NCBI RefSeq assembly: GCF_024170005.1
Contig: NZ_JALJXJ010000001.1
Location: 620,001-684,000 of the forward strand
Origin: Azospirillum lipoferum
GTDB taxonomy: Bacteria > Pseudomonadota > Alphaproteobacteria > Azospirillales > Azospirillaceae
Direction: 5' to 3'
Length of the DNA: 64,000 nt
Shown here piece by piece: positions 25,344 through 33,313 of this stretch; positions within the stretch are counted from its first letter, which is position 1; every line of letters starts with the position of its first letter. Below the pieces are notes generated by a model. The model had not been told where the DNA came from, made no database searches, and was given only the letters and a program-made list of their open reading frames with translations. A program made the position numbers and the translations under genes.

Positions 25344-25529
25344 CGGTCCTGTCCGGTCTGCATGGTTGCGTGGTCCATCGATAGACCAGTGTCCCGAAAT
25401 AATCTATGCCAAAGGTTAATGCGGCTTCCAGTGCGGGGCAGCTTGGCGCGGGTGGCGTCACGCCCCATCTGCGGGGCGCCGGGCGCCGAATTGCCAGTCA
25501 CGGCCCAGTGACAACAAGGAGTTGGGATC

Positions 25530-26249
25530 ATGTCGGGTGGACATACGCTTGCGGCTTTCGACACCGAGTTGGCGGCCCTGCGCACAGCCATTGACCGGAT
25601 GGGCGAGTTGGTGGAGCGGCAGGTCGGGCTGGCGCTCGATTCGCTGGCCGGTCCCGATGCCGACCTCGCCGGCGAGGTGCTGAAGGGCGACGCCGAGATC
25701 GATCGCTTGGAAGCGGAGGTGGAGGCGATGACCGTCCGCCTGCTGGCCCTGCGCCAGCCGATGGCGAAGGACCTGCGCGAGATCGTCGCGGCGCTGAAGA
25801 TCGCCTCCAACCTGGAGCGCATGGGTGATTTTGCCGGATCGGTCGCCAAGCGGGCGGTCACGCTGGCGACCCTGCCGGCGGCGCCGCCGGTGGCCTCGTT
25901 GATTCGCATGGGGCGGATGGTGCAGGCGATGATCGGCGACATGCGGCGCGCCTACACCGAACAGGATGCGGACCTCGCCACTTCCGTCCGTGATCGCGAT
26001 GGCGAGGTCGATGCCGCATATACCGCGCTGTTCCGGGAATTCCTGACCTACATGATGGAGACGCCGGCGCAGATCAGCGGTGGAACCCATCTGCTGTTCG
26101 CCGCCAAGTCGATTGAGCGCATCGGCGACCATGTCACCAACGTGGCGGAGAACATCAGCTTCCTGGTCAAGGGCCGCCTGCCGTCGGACGAGCGCCGCAA
26201 GGAGGATCTCAGCAGCTACGCCGTCGCCCCGCCGCGGGACGGGGCGTGA
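25530..26249 (+). CDS. phoU: phosphate-transport regulatory protein PhoU
   Basis: A 239-residue all-helical protein with two PhoU repeats (about residues 15-110 and 115-220), each with an E/D-rich metal-binding helix: GDAEIDRLEAEVEAM with LRQPMAKDLREIVAALKIASNLERMGDFA in the first, and DRDGEVDAAYTALFREF with IERIGDHVTNVAENISFLVKG in the second. Family members dampen PhoR signalling and Pst activity when phosphate is plentiful. ATG 25530 has AAGGAG eight bases upstream. It is unlinked to pst or phoBR here, unlike the usual pstSCAB-phoU arrangement, and lies just upstream of the trp leader. Confidence 0.93.
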   Translation: MSGGHTLAAFDTELAALRTAIDRMGELVERQVGLALDSLAGPDADLAGEVLKGDAEIDRLEAEVEAMTVRLLALRQPMAKDLREIVAALKIASNLERMGDFAGSVAKRAVTLATLPAAPPVASLIRMGRMVQAMIGDMRRAYTEQDADLATSVRDRDGEVDAAYTALFREFLTYMMETPAQISGGTHLLFAAKSIERIGDHVTNVAENISFLVKGRLPSDERRKEDLSSYAVAPPRDGA

Positions 26250-26296
26250 CACGGAATCCTTGACAGGTCGCCCCACCCTGTGTTGCGGTTGCAGCC

Positions 26297-26374
26297 ATGA
26301 CCAAGTCCTCGCCCCTTCTGTCGCAGCATTGGTGGTGGCCCGTCTCCAACGGGCCGGCCTGGCAACGCGCATGA
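26297..26374 (+). CDS. trpL: trp operon leader peptide TrpL (25 residues, three consecutive Trp)
   Basis: A 25-codon frame ending in TGA encodes a peptide with three Trp codons in a row (26330-26338; the segment reads SQHWWWPV) and a fourth Trp near its end (PAWQRA). It lies upstream of trpE(G) and just before a stem-loop terminator, the layout of transcription attenuation by ribosome stalling. A perfect TTGACA at 26260-26265 could be the promoter -35 element; the matching -10 is poor. Attenuation of trpE(G) is known in Azospirillum and rhizobia. Confidence 0.88.
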   Translation: MTKSSPLLSQHWWWPVSNGPAWQRA

Positions 26375-26425
26375 GCGTGGATTGAGAACGAAAGGCCGCC
26401 CGGTGCATCCGGAGCGGCCTTTTTC
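26330..26425 (+). promoter_or_regulatory. trp attenuator (antiterminator and terminator structures)
   Basis: The terminator hairpin is GGCCGC (26394-26399) with GCGGCC (26414-26419), with extra CGG/CCG pairing inside, followed by five T. A competing structure is visible: CGGGCCGGCCT (about 26350-26360) can pair with AGGCCGCCCG (26393-26402) apart from one bulge, which would free the terminator's second arm. An early hairpin GGCCCGT/ACGGGCC (26337-26354) overlaps the Trp codons. Ribosome stalling on the Trp codons should therefore favour antitermination when tryptophan is scarce. Confidence 0.82.
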
Positions 26426-26525
26426 CTGACCCGACGCAGCGGGTCACCCAGCGGAAGAATGGACAGGCAGGCGGAAGCACCGGGCGGCGTCACCGACAAG
26501 ACGACCGAACCGGAGCAGTTCCGCC

Positions 26526-28778
26526 ATGATCCCGTCCCATCTGTTCCTTGCCGATCCCGCTTTCCTCGAACCGTTCGCCGCGAGGACCGGCGGGGGCATT
26601 GGCCTGTGTCGCACCGCCGAACCGGTGGGACTGGCCGAGGCTGTCGATGCAGTGGTCACCGCACTCGACGAGCGGCGCGGCCTGCTGCTGTCCGGCGGGG
26701 TGGAGGCGCCCGGCCGGTACCGCCGGCAGGCACTGGGCTTCGTCGATCCGCCGCTGTCGGTGACTGCGCGCGGCCGTACCGTGCGCATCGATGCGCTGAA
26801 CCCGCGTGGCCGGCTGCTGCTGCCCGCCGTGGCCGCCGCGCTGGACGGATACGAGGCGCTCGTCGGGCTGGAGATCACCGCTGGCCGCGTTACCGCCCTG
26901 GTGCGCCGCCCCGCCGGCATCTTCGCCGAGGAGGAGCGCAGCCGCCAGCCCTCCGTCTTCAGCGTGCTGCGGGCGCTGATGGCGCTGTTCGCCTGTCCGG
27001 ACGAGCCGTTCCTGGGGCTCTACGGCGCCTTCGGCTATGATCTCGCTTTCCAGTTCGAACCGATCCGCCGCCGGCTGGAACGGCCGGACGACCAGCGCGA
27101 CCTTTTGCTGTATCTGCCTGACCGGCTGCTGGTGGTCGACCATGCCGCCGGGGTGGCGCGCCGCTTCACGTACGAGTTCATGGTGGACGACGTCTCTACC
27201 GAGGGCGTTGCCGGTGGCGGGCGTGGCCATGCCTATCGCTCCGACACCAACGCCGCCGCCGAGTGCGACCATGCCCCCGGCGAGTACCAGCAGGTGGTGC
27301 GGGCGGCGAAGGAGGCCTTCAACCGCGGCGACCTGTTCGAGGTGGTTCCCGGCCAGACCTTCGCCGAGCCCTGCGCCGACAGCCCCGCCACCATTTTCCG
27401 CCGACTGCGCGCCGCCAACCCGGCCCCCTATGAGGCACTGATCAACCTCGGCGACGGTGAGTTTCTGGTTGCCGCCAGTCCCGAAATGTATGTGCGCGTC
27501 GGTCAGGGGCGGGTGGAGACCTGCCCGATTTCCGGCACCGTGGCGCGCGGGAGCAATGCGCTGGCCGACGCTACGCAGATCCTGACGCTGCTGAACTCGG
27601 CCAAGGACGCGGCGGAGCTGACCATGTGCACCGATGTCGACCGCAACGACAAGGCGCGGGTGTGCGAGCCCGGCTCCGTCCGCGTGGTCGGCCGGCGGAT
27701 GATCGAACTTTACTCCCGCCTGATCCACACCGTCGATCATGTGGAAGGCCGGCTGCGCGAGGGCTTCGATGCGCTCGACGCCTTCCTCACCCACACCTGG
27801 GCGGTGACGGTGACCGGCGCGCCGAAGCGCTGGGCCATGCAGTTCCTGGAGGACACCGAGCGGTCGCCGCGCCGCTGGTACGGCGGGGCCTTCGGCCGCA
27901 TCGGCTTTGACGGCGGGATGGACACCGGGCTGACCCTGCGCACCATCCGCATGAAGGACGGTGTCGCCTTTGTCCGCGCCGGCGCCACCCTTCTGGCCGA
28001 CAGCGACCCGGATGCCGAGGATGCCGAATGCCGGCTGAAGGCGTCGGCTTTCCTCGACGCGGTGCGCTGCGCCAGTCCGCGGCTGTCGGTGGTCCAGAGT
28101 GTCGCCCGGCAGAGCGGCGAGGGCAGGCGGGTGCTGCTGATCGACCATGACGACAGCTTCGTCCACACGCTGGCCGACTATTTCCGCCAAACCGGTGCCA
28201 CCGTCATCACCCTGCGCCACACCCATGCGCGCGCCGTGCTGCGCAGCGATCCGCCCGACCTGCTGGTGCTGTCCCCGGGACCGGGGCGGCCGGCCGACTT
28301 CGACGTCGGCGGCAGCGTGCAGGCGGCCCTCGACCTCGGCGTGTCGGTGTTCGGCGTCTGCCTGGGGCTCCAGGGCATGGCCGAGCATTTCGGCGCGGTG
28401 CTGGACCGCTTGCCGGAGCCGATGCACGGCAAGGCCTCTCCCCTGCGCCATCAGGGCAGCGGGCTGTTCGACGGGTTGCCTGAGGGAATGCAGGCCGGCC
28501 GCTATCATTCGCTGGTGGCTCGGCGCGACAGCCTGCCGCCGGACCTGCGGGTGACGGCGGAGACGGAGGACGGGACAGTGATGGCGATCGAACACCGGAC
28601 GTTGCCGCTGGCCGCGGTGCAGTTCCATCCCGAATCGATTCTGACGCTGGACGGTGACGCCGGTGGTGGCGCCAATGGAGGGGCCAATGGAGGAACTGGG
28701 CTGGCTCTGATCGCCAACGTCATGGAGAAGCTGGCCGGACGCATCGGCAGCGTACCGGAACGCGAAGCGGCGGCCTGA
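26526..28778 (+). CDS. trpE(G): fused anthranilate synthase TrpE(G)
   Basis: Converts chorismate and glutamine to anthranilate, the committed step of tryptophan synthesis, with both components in one 750-residue chain. The TrpE part (residues 1-about 510) has chorismate-binding signatures: AASPEMYVRV, CPISGTVARG, DVDRNDKARV, and the TVTGAPKRWAMQ region. The glutamine amidotransferase part (about 535-740) has the DHDDSFVHTLADYF start, LSPGPGRP, the nucleophile Cys in GVCLGLQGMAEHF, and the HPES box in AVQFHPESIL. Fusion in this order is typical of Azospirillum and rhizobia. Preceded by the leader and attenuator, it is controlled by tryptophan; no other trp gene follows. Confidence 0.96.
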   Translation: MIPSHLFLADPAFLEPFAARTGGGIGLCRTAEPVGLAEAVDAVVTALDERRGLLLSGGVEAPGRYRRQALGFVDPPLSVTARGRTVRIDALNPRGRLLLPAVAAALDGYEALVGLEITAGRVTALVRRPAGIFAEEERSRQPSVFSVLRALMALFACPDEPFLGLYGAFGYDLAFQFEPIRRRLERPDDQRDLLLYLPDRLLVVDHAAGVARRFTYEFMVDDVSTEGVAGGGRGHAYRSDTNAAAECDHAPGEYQQVVRAAKEAFNRGDLFEVVPGQTFAEPCADSPATIFRRLRAANPAPYEALINLGDGEFLVAASPEMYVRVGQGRVETCPISGTVARGSNALADATQILTLLNSAKDAAELTMCTDVDRNDKARVCEPGSVRVVGRRMIELYSRLIHTVDHVEGRLREGFDALDAFLTHTWAVTVTGAPKRWAMQFLEDTERSPRRWYGGAFGRIGFDGGMDTGLTLRTIRMKDGVAFVRAGATLLADSDPDAEDAECRLKASAFLDAVRCASPRLSVVQSVARQSGEGRRVLLIDHDDSFVHTLADYFRQTGATVITLRHTHARAVLRSDPPDLLVLSPGPGRPADFDVGGSVQAALDLGVSVFGVCLGLQGMAEHFGAVLDRLPEPMHGKASPLRHQGSGLFDGLPEGMQAGRYHSLVARRDSLPPDLRVTAETEDGTVMAIEHRTLPLAAVQFHPESILTLDGDAGGGANGGANGGTGLALIANVMEKLAGRIGSVPEREAAA

Positions 28779-28790
28779 AGGGGCCGCCGC
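28767..28790. terminator. stem-loop between convergent trpE(G) and gapR
   Basis: GCGGCGGCC (28767-28775) and GGCCGCCGC (28782-28790) form a perfect nine-base-pair stem around the trpE(G) stop codon. The downstream sequence is ATTCGTAAAT, not a clear U-run, so it could be a weak or bidirectional terminator. Confidence 0.45.
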
Positions 28791-28829
28791 ATTCGTAAAT
28801 CCAGTGATGGGGAGTGACGGGGAAACCCG

Positions 28830-29078
28830 TTACTCCACCATGCCCAGCGCTTCCTTGTAGAGTTCCAGAATGGCTTCCTGCTCCTGGCGATCGGCCTTGT
28901 CCATCTTCCGAAGGCGAATGATCTGCCGGATGATCTTGGTATCGAACCCGGTGCCCTTCGCCTCGGCGTAGACCTCCTTGATGTCTTCCTGCAGACCGCG
29001 CTTTTCCTCTTCGAGACGCTCGATGCGCTCGACGAAGGACTTCAGGCGATCCGCCGCGATGCCGCCGACGTCGGACAT
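28830..29078 (-). CDS. gapR: GapR-type nucleoid-associated protein (DUF2312)
   Basis: An 82-residue protein matching the DUF2312/GapR family: ADRLKSFVERIERLEEEKRGL forms a long coiled-coil helix, followed by DIKEVYAEAKGTGFDTKIIRQIIRLRKMD and a short last helix. In Caulobacter GapR binds overtwisted AT-rich DNA ahead of forks and helps replication and chromosome structure; the fold clamps DNA as a tetramer. GAGG lies upstream of the ATG at a good distance. Stand-alone, convergent with trpE(G). Confidence 0.95.
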   Translation of the reverse strand: MSDVGGIAADRLKSFVERIERLEEEKRGLQEDIKEVYAEAKGTGFDTKIIRQIIRLRKMDKADRQEQEAILELYKEALGMVE

Positions 29079-29463
29079 GGCAAAACCTCAAACGATGGGG
29101 GTGTTCGTGAACGGGGCGGGACAATATCGGCGGGCGGAGGGAATGGCAAGCCGACGATGTGCCGCTGGCGCGCACGACAGAGGTCCGGCTGCGTCATCCG
29201 GTCGCGGCAATGCCTTTGTACAAGCTCGACCGCCGCCAGGATTTGAACAGCTCGTGGCTGATTTGTCTTGTTGCATGAAACAATCGTACGATGGACTTAC
29301 TCAGCCATTCCCTTTGTTGCGGCGCACCCAATAGGCTGGTATTACCATCGGTGGGTTCGGCTTCACAAAGTCACATGGATCCGGCATGTATGCGCGTCGT
29401 CTGTGCCGATAACCCATGGGGGATGCCGGGATCGGCGTATTTGAGGCAGGGGAGTTTTATCTA
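29079..29463. promoter_or_regulatory. 385-base divergent promoter region of gapR and pntAA
   Basis: No gene is evident. A 16-base near-perfect palindrome TTGTTGCATGAAACAA (29268-29283, 14 of 16 positions symmetric) lies about 180 bases before pntAA and looks like a dimeric repressor or activator site. Its binding protein is unknown. No RNA gene or riboswitch was recognised. Confidence 0.4.
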
Positions 29464-30612
29464 ATGAAAGTCGCCATTCCAAAGGAGCGACGTGCGGGCG
29501 AACTTCGCGTGGCCGCCTCACCGGAAACGGTGAAGAAACTGAAGGGTTTGGGACTGGACGTGGTGGTGGAGAGCGGGGCCGGTCTCGGCTCCAGCCTTCC
29601 TGACGCGGCCTATGAGGCGGCGGGGGCCGCCATCGCCGCCGATGCGGCGTCCGCGCTGGCCGATGCCGACATCGTGCTGAAGGTGCAGCGGCCGCTGATC
29701 GCCGCGGAAGGCGGCGTCGACGAACTGGCGCTGCTCCGCAAGGGCGCGCTGCTGTTCGCCATCCTCAACCCCTACAACAGCCGCGACCATGTGAAGGCCT
29801 ACGCCGATGCCGGTGTCAACGCCTTCGCCATGGAGTTCATGCCGCGCATCACCCGCGCCCAGGTCATGGACGTGCTGTCCTCCCAGGCCAACCTCGCCGG
29901 CTACAAGGCCGTCGTCGATGCCGCCTCGGAATATGGCCGCGCCTTTCCGATGATGATGACCGCCGCCGGCACCGTGCCGCCGGCCCGCGCCTTCATCATG
30001 GGCGTCGGCGTCGCCGGTCTCCAGGCCATCGCCACCGCCAAGCGTCTCGGCGCCATCGTCTCGGCCACCGACGTGCGTCCGGCGGTGAAGGAGCAGGTCC
30101 AGTCCTTGGGCGGCAGCTTCGTCGCGGTCGAGAACGACGAGTTCAAGCAGGCCGAGACCGCCGGCGGCTACGCCAAGGAGATGTCGGACGACTACAAGCG
30201 CCAGCAGGCAGCCCTGGTCGCCGAGCACATCAAGAAGCAGGACATCGTCATCACCACGGCACTGATCCCCGGCCGCAAGGCGCCGATCCTGGTGACGGCG
30301 GAGCATGTCGCGTCGATGAAGCCGGGTTCGGTGATCGTCGATCTGGCGGTTGAGCAGGGTGGCAACGTCGAGGGCGCCAGGCTGGGCGAGGTGGTGACCA
30401 CGGCCAACGGCGTGAAGATCGTCGGCCATGCCAACTACGCCAGCCGCATCGCCGAGAGCGCCTCGCTGCTCTACGCCAAGAACCTGCTGGCGCTGCTGAC
30501 GTCGCTGCACGGGAAAGACACCGGCGTGGCCGTCAACTGGGACGACGAGATCGTCAAGGCCATCGCGCTGACCCGCGACGGCGCCGTCGTCCATCCCGCC
30601 TTCGCCGGCTGA
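29464..30612 (+). CDS. pntAA: proton-translocating NAD(P)+ transhydrogenase, subunit PntAA
   Basis: The cytosolic NAD(H)-binding component (dI) of the membrane transhydrogenase that uses the proton gradient to reduce NADP+ with NADH. The 382-residue protein has two Rossmann-like domains: [21 protein letters not shown] at the N-terminus and the dinucleotide motif [18 protein letters not shown] in the second half (about 173-190), then [17 protein letters not shown]. The RQDI-type loop is not obvious beyond [19 protein letters not shown] 29464 has GGGGAG nine bases upstream. First gene of a three-gene operon in which the alpha subunit is split, as in Rhodospirillum rubrum. Confidence 0.96.
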   Translation: MKVAIPKERRAGELRVAASPETVKKLKGLGLDVVVESGAGLGSSLPDAAYEAAGAAIAADAASALADADIVLKVQRPLIAAEGGVDELALLRKGALLFAILNPYNSRDHVKAYADAGVNAFAMEFMPRITRAQVMDVLSSQANLAGYKAVVDAASEYGRAFPMMMTAAGTVPPARAFIMGVGVAGLQAIATAKRLGAIVSATDVRPAVKEQVQSLGGSFVAVENDEFKQAETAGGYAKEMSDDYKRQQAALVAEHIKKQDIVITTALIPGRKAPILVTAEHVASMKPGSVIVDLAVEQGGNVEGARLGEVVTTANGVKIVGHANYASRIAESASLLYAKNLLALLTSLHGKDTGVAVNWDDEIVKAIALTRDGAVVHPAFAG

Positions 30613-30638
30613 CCGGGCGCCCGAGGAGACTTACCGCA

Positions 30639-31058
30639 ATGGATCAGACCCAACTGTCCGCCCGTATTGCCGAGCTGAAGGCGAACCTCGCGGCGCTCGG
30701 CCAGCAGGCCGACCAACTGGCCGCCCAGGTCGCACACGCCGCCCAGCCCGCCGCCGAGGCGGCTGGCGGCCACGGCAACTTCTTCGTCACCGGCCTGACC
30801 GTGCTCGTGCTCGCCTGCTTCGTCGGCTACTACGTCGTCTGGCGCGTCACCCCGGCCCTGCATTCGCCGCTGATGGCCGTCACCAATGCCGTGTCCTCGG
30901 TCATCATCGTCGGCGCCCTGGTCGCCGCCGGACCCGTCGGCCTCGATTTCTCCAAGGTCCTCGGCTTCCTCGCCGTCATCCTGGCGTCCGTCAACATCTT
31001 CGGCGGCTTCCTGGTGACCCAGCGCATGCTCTCCATGTTCAAGAAGAAGGGCAAGTAA
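30639..31058 (+). CDS. pntAB: NAD(P)+ transhydrogenase, subunit PntAB
   Basis: Membrane part of the split alpha subunit, 139 residues. An N-terminal helical stretch ([25 protein letters not shown]) is followed by three to four transmembrane segments from about residue 47 ([21 protein letters not shown] onward), with [19 protein letters not shown] at the end, the typical C-terminus. Together with PntB it forms the proton channel dII. It lies 26 bases after pntAA with GAGGAG upstream and four bases before pntB, consistent with coupled expression. Confidence 0.95.
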   Translation: MDQTQLSARIAELKANLAALGQQADQLAAQVAHAAQPAAEAAGGHGNFFVTGLTVLVLACFVGYYVVWRVTPALHSPLMAVTNAVSSVIIVGALVAAGPVGLDFSKVLGFLAVILASVNIFGGFLVTQRMLSMFKKKGK

Positions 31059-31062
31059 GACC

Positions 31063-32457
31063 ATGGAAACCTTGTCGGCCCTTCTCTATCTCGTCGCCTC
31101 CATCTGCTTCATCATGGCGTTGCGCGGGCTGTCCAGCCCGGAAACCTCGCGCCAGGGCAACATCTACGGCATGGTCGGCATGACCATCGCCATCCTGACC
31201 ACGCTGGCCTCGCCCATCGTCCAGTCCTACTGGATGATCGTGCTCGGCATCGCCATCGGCGGCGCCATCGGCTACGTCGTCGCCAAGAAGATCGAGATGA
31301 CGGCGCTGCCGCAGCTGGTTGCCGCCTTCCACTCGCTGGTCGGCCTCGCTGCCGTCTTCGTGGCGCTCGCCGCCTTCTACTCGCCGGAGGCCTACGGCAT
31401 CGGCCTGCCCGGCGCCATCGCCAAGGGCTCGCTGGTCGAAATGGCGCTGGGCACCGCGGTCGGTGCGATCACCTTCACCGGCTCCATCGTCGCCTTCGCC
31501 AAGCTCCAGGGGCTGGTCACCGGCAAGCCGCTGGTCTTCCCGATGCAGCATCCGCTGAATGCGGCACTGGGCGTGCTGACCGTCATCCTGATCATCTGGC
31601 TGGTGCAATCGAACTCGACCGCCGCCATGTGGCTGATCATTCTGGTGGCGCTGGCACTGGGCTTCCTGCTGATCCTGCCGATCGGCGGTGCCGACATGCC
31701 AGTGGTGATCTCGATGCTGAACAGCTACTCCGGCTGGGCGGCCTGCGGCATCGGCTTCACGTTGCAGAACAACCTGCTGATCATCACCGGCGCACTGGTA
31801 GGCTCGTCGGGCGCGATCCTGTCCTACATCATGTGCAAGGGCATGAACCGCTCGATCTTCAACGTCATCCTCGGTGGCTTCGGTGGCGAGGCTGCCGCGG
31901 CGGGTGGTCCTGCCAAGGGTCCGCAGGGCTCGGTCAAGGCCGGCTCGGCCGAAGATGCCGCCTACATCATGAAGAATGCCCAGTCGGTCATCATCGTCCC
32001 CGGCTACGGCATGGCGGTCGCCCAGGCGCAGCACGCGTTGCGTGAAATGGCCGACGTGCTGAAGCATGAAGGCGTGGACGTGAAGTACGCCATCCACCCG
32101 GTGGCGGGCCGCATGCCCGGTCACATGAACGTGCTGCTGGCCGAAGCCAATGTGCCCTACGACGAGGTGTTCGAGTTGGAGGACATCAACCGCGACTTCG
32201 GTACGGCGGATGTGGCCTTCGTCATCGGCGCCAACGACGTGACCAACCCGGCGGCCAAGACCGACCCGTCGAGCCCGATCTACGGCATGCCGATCCTGGA
32301 TGTGGAGAAGGCCAAGACGGTGTTCTTCATCAAGCGCGGCATGGCCGCCGGCTATGCCGGTGTCGAGAACGAACTGTTCTTCCGCCCCAACACGATGATG
32401 CTGTTCGGCGACGCCAAGAAGGTCACCGAAGAGGTCGTCAAGGCGATGGAAGCCTGA
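31063..32457 (+). CDS. pntB: NAD(P)+ transhydrogenase, subunit beta PntB
   Basis: A 464-residue protein: about nine transmembrane segments in the N-terminal 280 residues (proton channel) and the NADP(H)-binding dIII domain in the last 180. dIII signatures are visible: VIIVPGYGMAVAQAQHALREM, YAIHPVAGRMPGHMNVLLAEA, VIGANDVTNPAA, and the late IKRGMAAGYAGVEN segment. The RIM-type order pntAA-pntAB-pntB is complete. A stem-loop terminator follows 30 bases after the stop. The enzyme should supply NADPH for biosynthesis and redox defence. Confidence 0.97.
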   Translation: METLSALLYLVASICFIMALRGLSSPETSRQGNIYGMVGMTIAILTTLASPIVQSYWMIVLGIAIGGAIGYVVAKKIEMTALPQLVAAFHSLVGLAAVFVALAAFYSPEAYGIGLPGAIAKGSLVEMALGTAVGAITFTGSIVAFAKLQGLVTGKPLVFPMQHPLNAALGVLTVILIIWLVQSNSTAAMWLIILVALALGFLLILPIGGADMPVVISMLNSYSGWAACGIGFTLQNNLLIITGALVGSSGAILSYIMCKGMNRSIFNVILGGFGGEAAAAGGPAKGPQGSVKAGSAEDAAYIMKNAQSVIIVPGYGMAVAQAQHALREMADVLKHEGVDVKYAIHPVAGRMPGHMNVLLAEANVPYDEVFELEDINRDFGTADVAFVIGANDVTNPAAKTDPSSPIYGMPILDVEKAKTVFFIKRGMAAGYAGVENELFFRPNTMMLFGDAKKVTEEVVKAMEA

Positions 32458-32486
32458 TCGGTTTTCACGAGCAGTTGACCGAAACG

Positions 32487-32524
32487 GGCGCGGGAGGCGA
32501 GGCTTCCCGCGCCTGATTCTTTTG
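32487..32524 (+). terminator. terminator of the pnt operon
   Basis: GGCGCGGGA (32487-32495) pairs perfectly with TCCCGCGCC (32505-32513) over a nine-base loop and is followed by TGATTCTTTT, a moderately U-rich tail. It lies 30 bases past the pntB stop and before the DUF1330 gene. Confidence 0.75.
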
Positions 32525-32556
32525 GGCCGATAACGACAAGAGAGGATACGGAAGCC

Positions 32557-32844
32557 ATGGCCGCCTACATCATCGCCGACGTGCGCGTGACCGACCCGGT
32601 CGCCTATGAGGTCTACAAGTCGCTGACCCCCGACGCGATCGCCAGGAACGGCGGGCGTTTCCTCAGCCGCGGCGGCGAGACGGCGGTGCTGGAAGGCGAT
32701 TGGCAGCCCAACCGCATCGTCATCCTGGAGTTTCCCGACATGGCGACCGCCAAGGCCTTCTACGACAGTCCGGAATACCGCAAGGCGCGCGAGGCCCGGC
32801 GCGACGCAGCCGATTTCAAGATGATTGTCGTGGAAGGCCTGTAA
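32557..32844 (+). CDS. DUF1330 family protein (ferredoxin-like dimeric alpha-beta barrel)
   Basis: A 95-residue cytosolic protein: YIIADVRVTDPVAYEVYKSL, FLSRGGETAVLEGDW, then RIVILEFPDMATAKAFYDSPEYRKAREAR and the end FKMIVVEGL. This is the standard DUF1330 pattern, a small alpha-beta barrel fold; the biochemical function of the family is not established. AGAGGA lies ten bases before the ATG. It follows the pnt terminator, so it probably has its own promoter. Confidence 0.9.
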   Translation: MAAYIIADVRVTDPVAYEVYKSLTPDAIARNGGRFLSRGGETAVLEGDWQPNRIVILEFPDMATAKAFYDSPEYRKAREARRDAADFKMIVVEGL

Positions 32845-33000
32845 CATCCAGCCTGCGACGTCTGGCGGGCATGGTTACCAAGCGTTACACAAGCCCGTCC
32901 GAGGGACACACCGCTGCAACATGGCGCCGTTAACGCTTACCGTCACAAAGAGCCAGCCGTTGCCCTCCGCCGGCTCATCCACAGTGACGAAGGCCAAGCC

Positions 33001-33129
33001 ATGGACGATGATGATCTCTCCGACCCGTTCGATTCGCACATCACGCTCTGGACACGCATCGCCATGGCGATCCTGATGGTCGGAGTTTCGCTCTGCGGTG
33101 TATCCCTCTACCTGCTGACGGAAACCTGA
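33001..33129 (+). CDS. 42-residue putative single-span membrane microprotein
   Basis: A short frame encoding 42 residues: an acidic head (MDDDDLSDPFDSH) followed by one hydrophobic helix (about 20-38, IAMAILMVGVSLCGVSLYLL) and TET. GAAGG at 32989-32993 is seven bases before the ATG. Upstream, AAGCGTTA (32880-32887) and TAACGCTT (32931-32938) make an eight-base inverted repeat that could be an operator. No family recognised; the coding call rests on the ribosome-binding site and the amphipathic organisation. Confidence 0.5.
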   Translation: MDDDDLSDPFDSHITLWTRIAMAILMVGVSLCGVSLYLLTET

Positions 33130-33313
33130 GGTCGAACCATCCTGGCCGCGCCGAACCCACAGTTTCCGCGGCTTTTCAGTGGCTTTCGCACTACAGTAAA
33201 ACAAAAAATAATCGTTAAACGGCGAATTCCCTTTTCCTGTTATGTGGAAATCGCTCTTCTCCATCCGTGCAACCGTGCTAAATAGCGTCGGAACCTTAGC
33301 CGAGGACGATCCG

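Noticed and set aside
31039..32847. 602-codon minus-strand frame antisense to pntB
   Set aside because: His/Asp/Arg-rich shadow; pntB on the other strand has all expected motifs.
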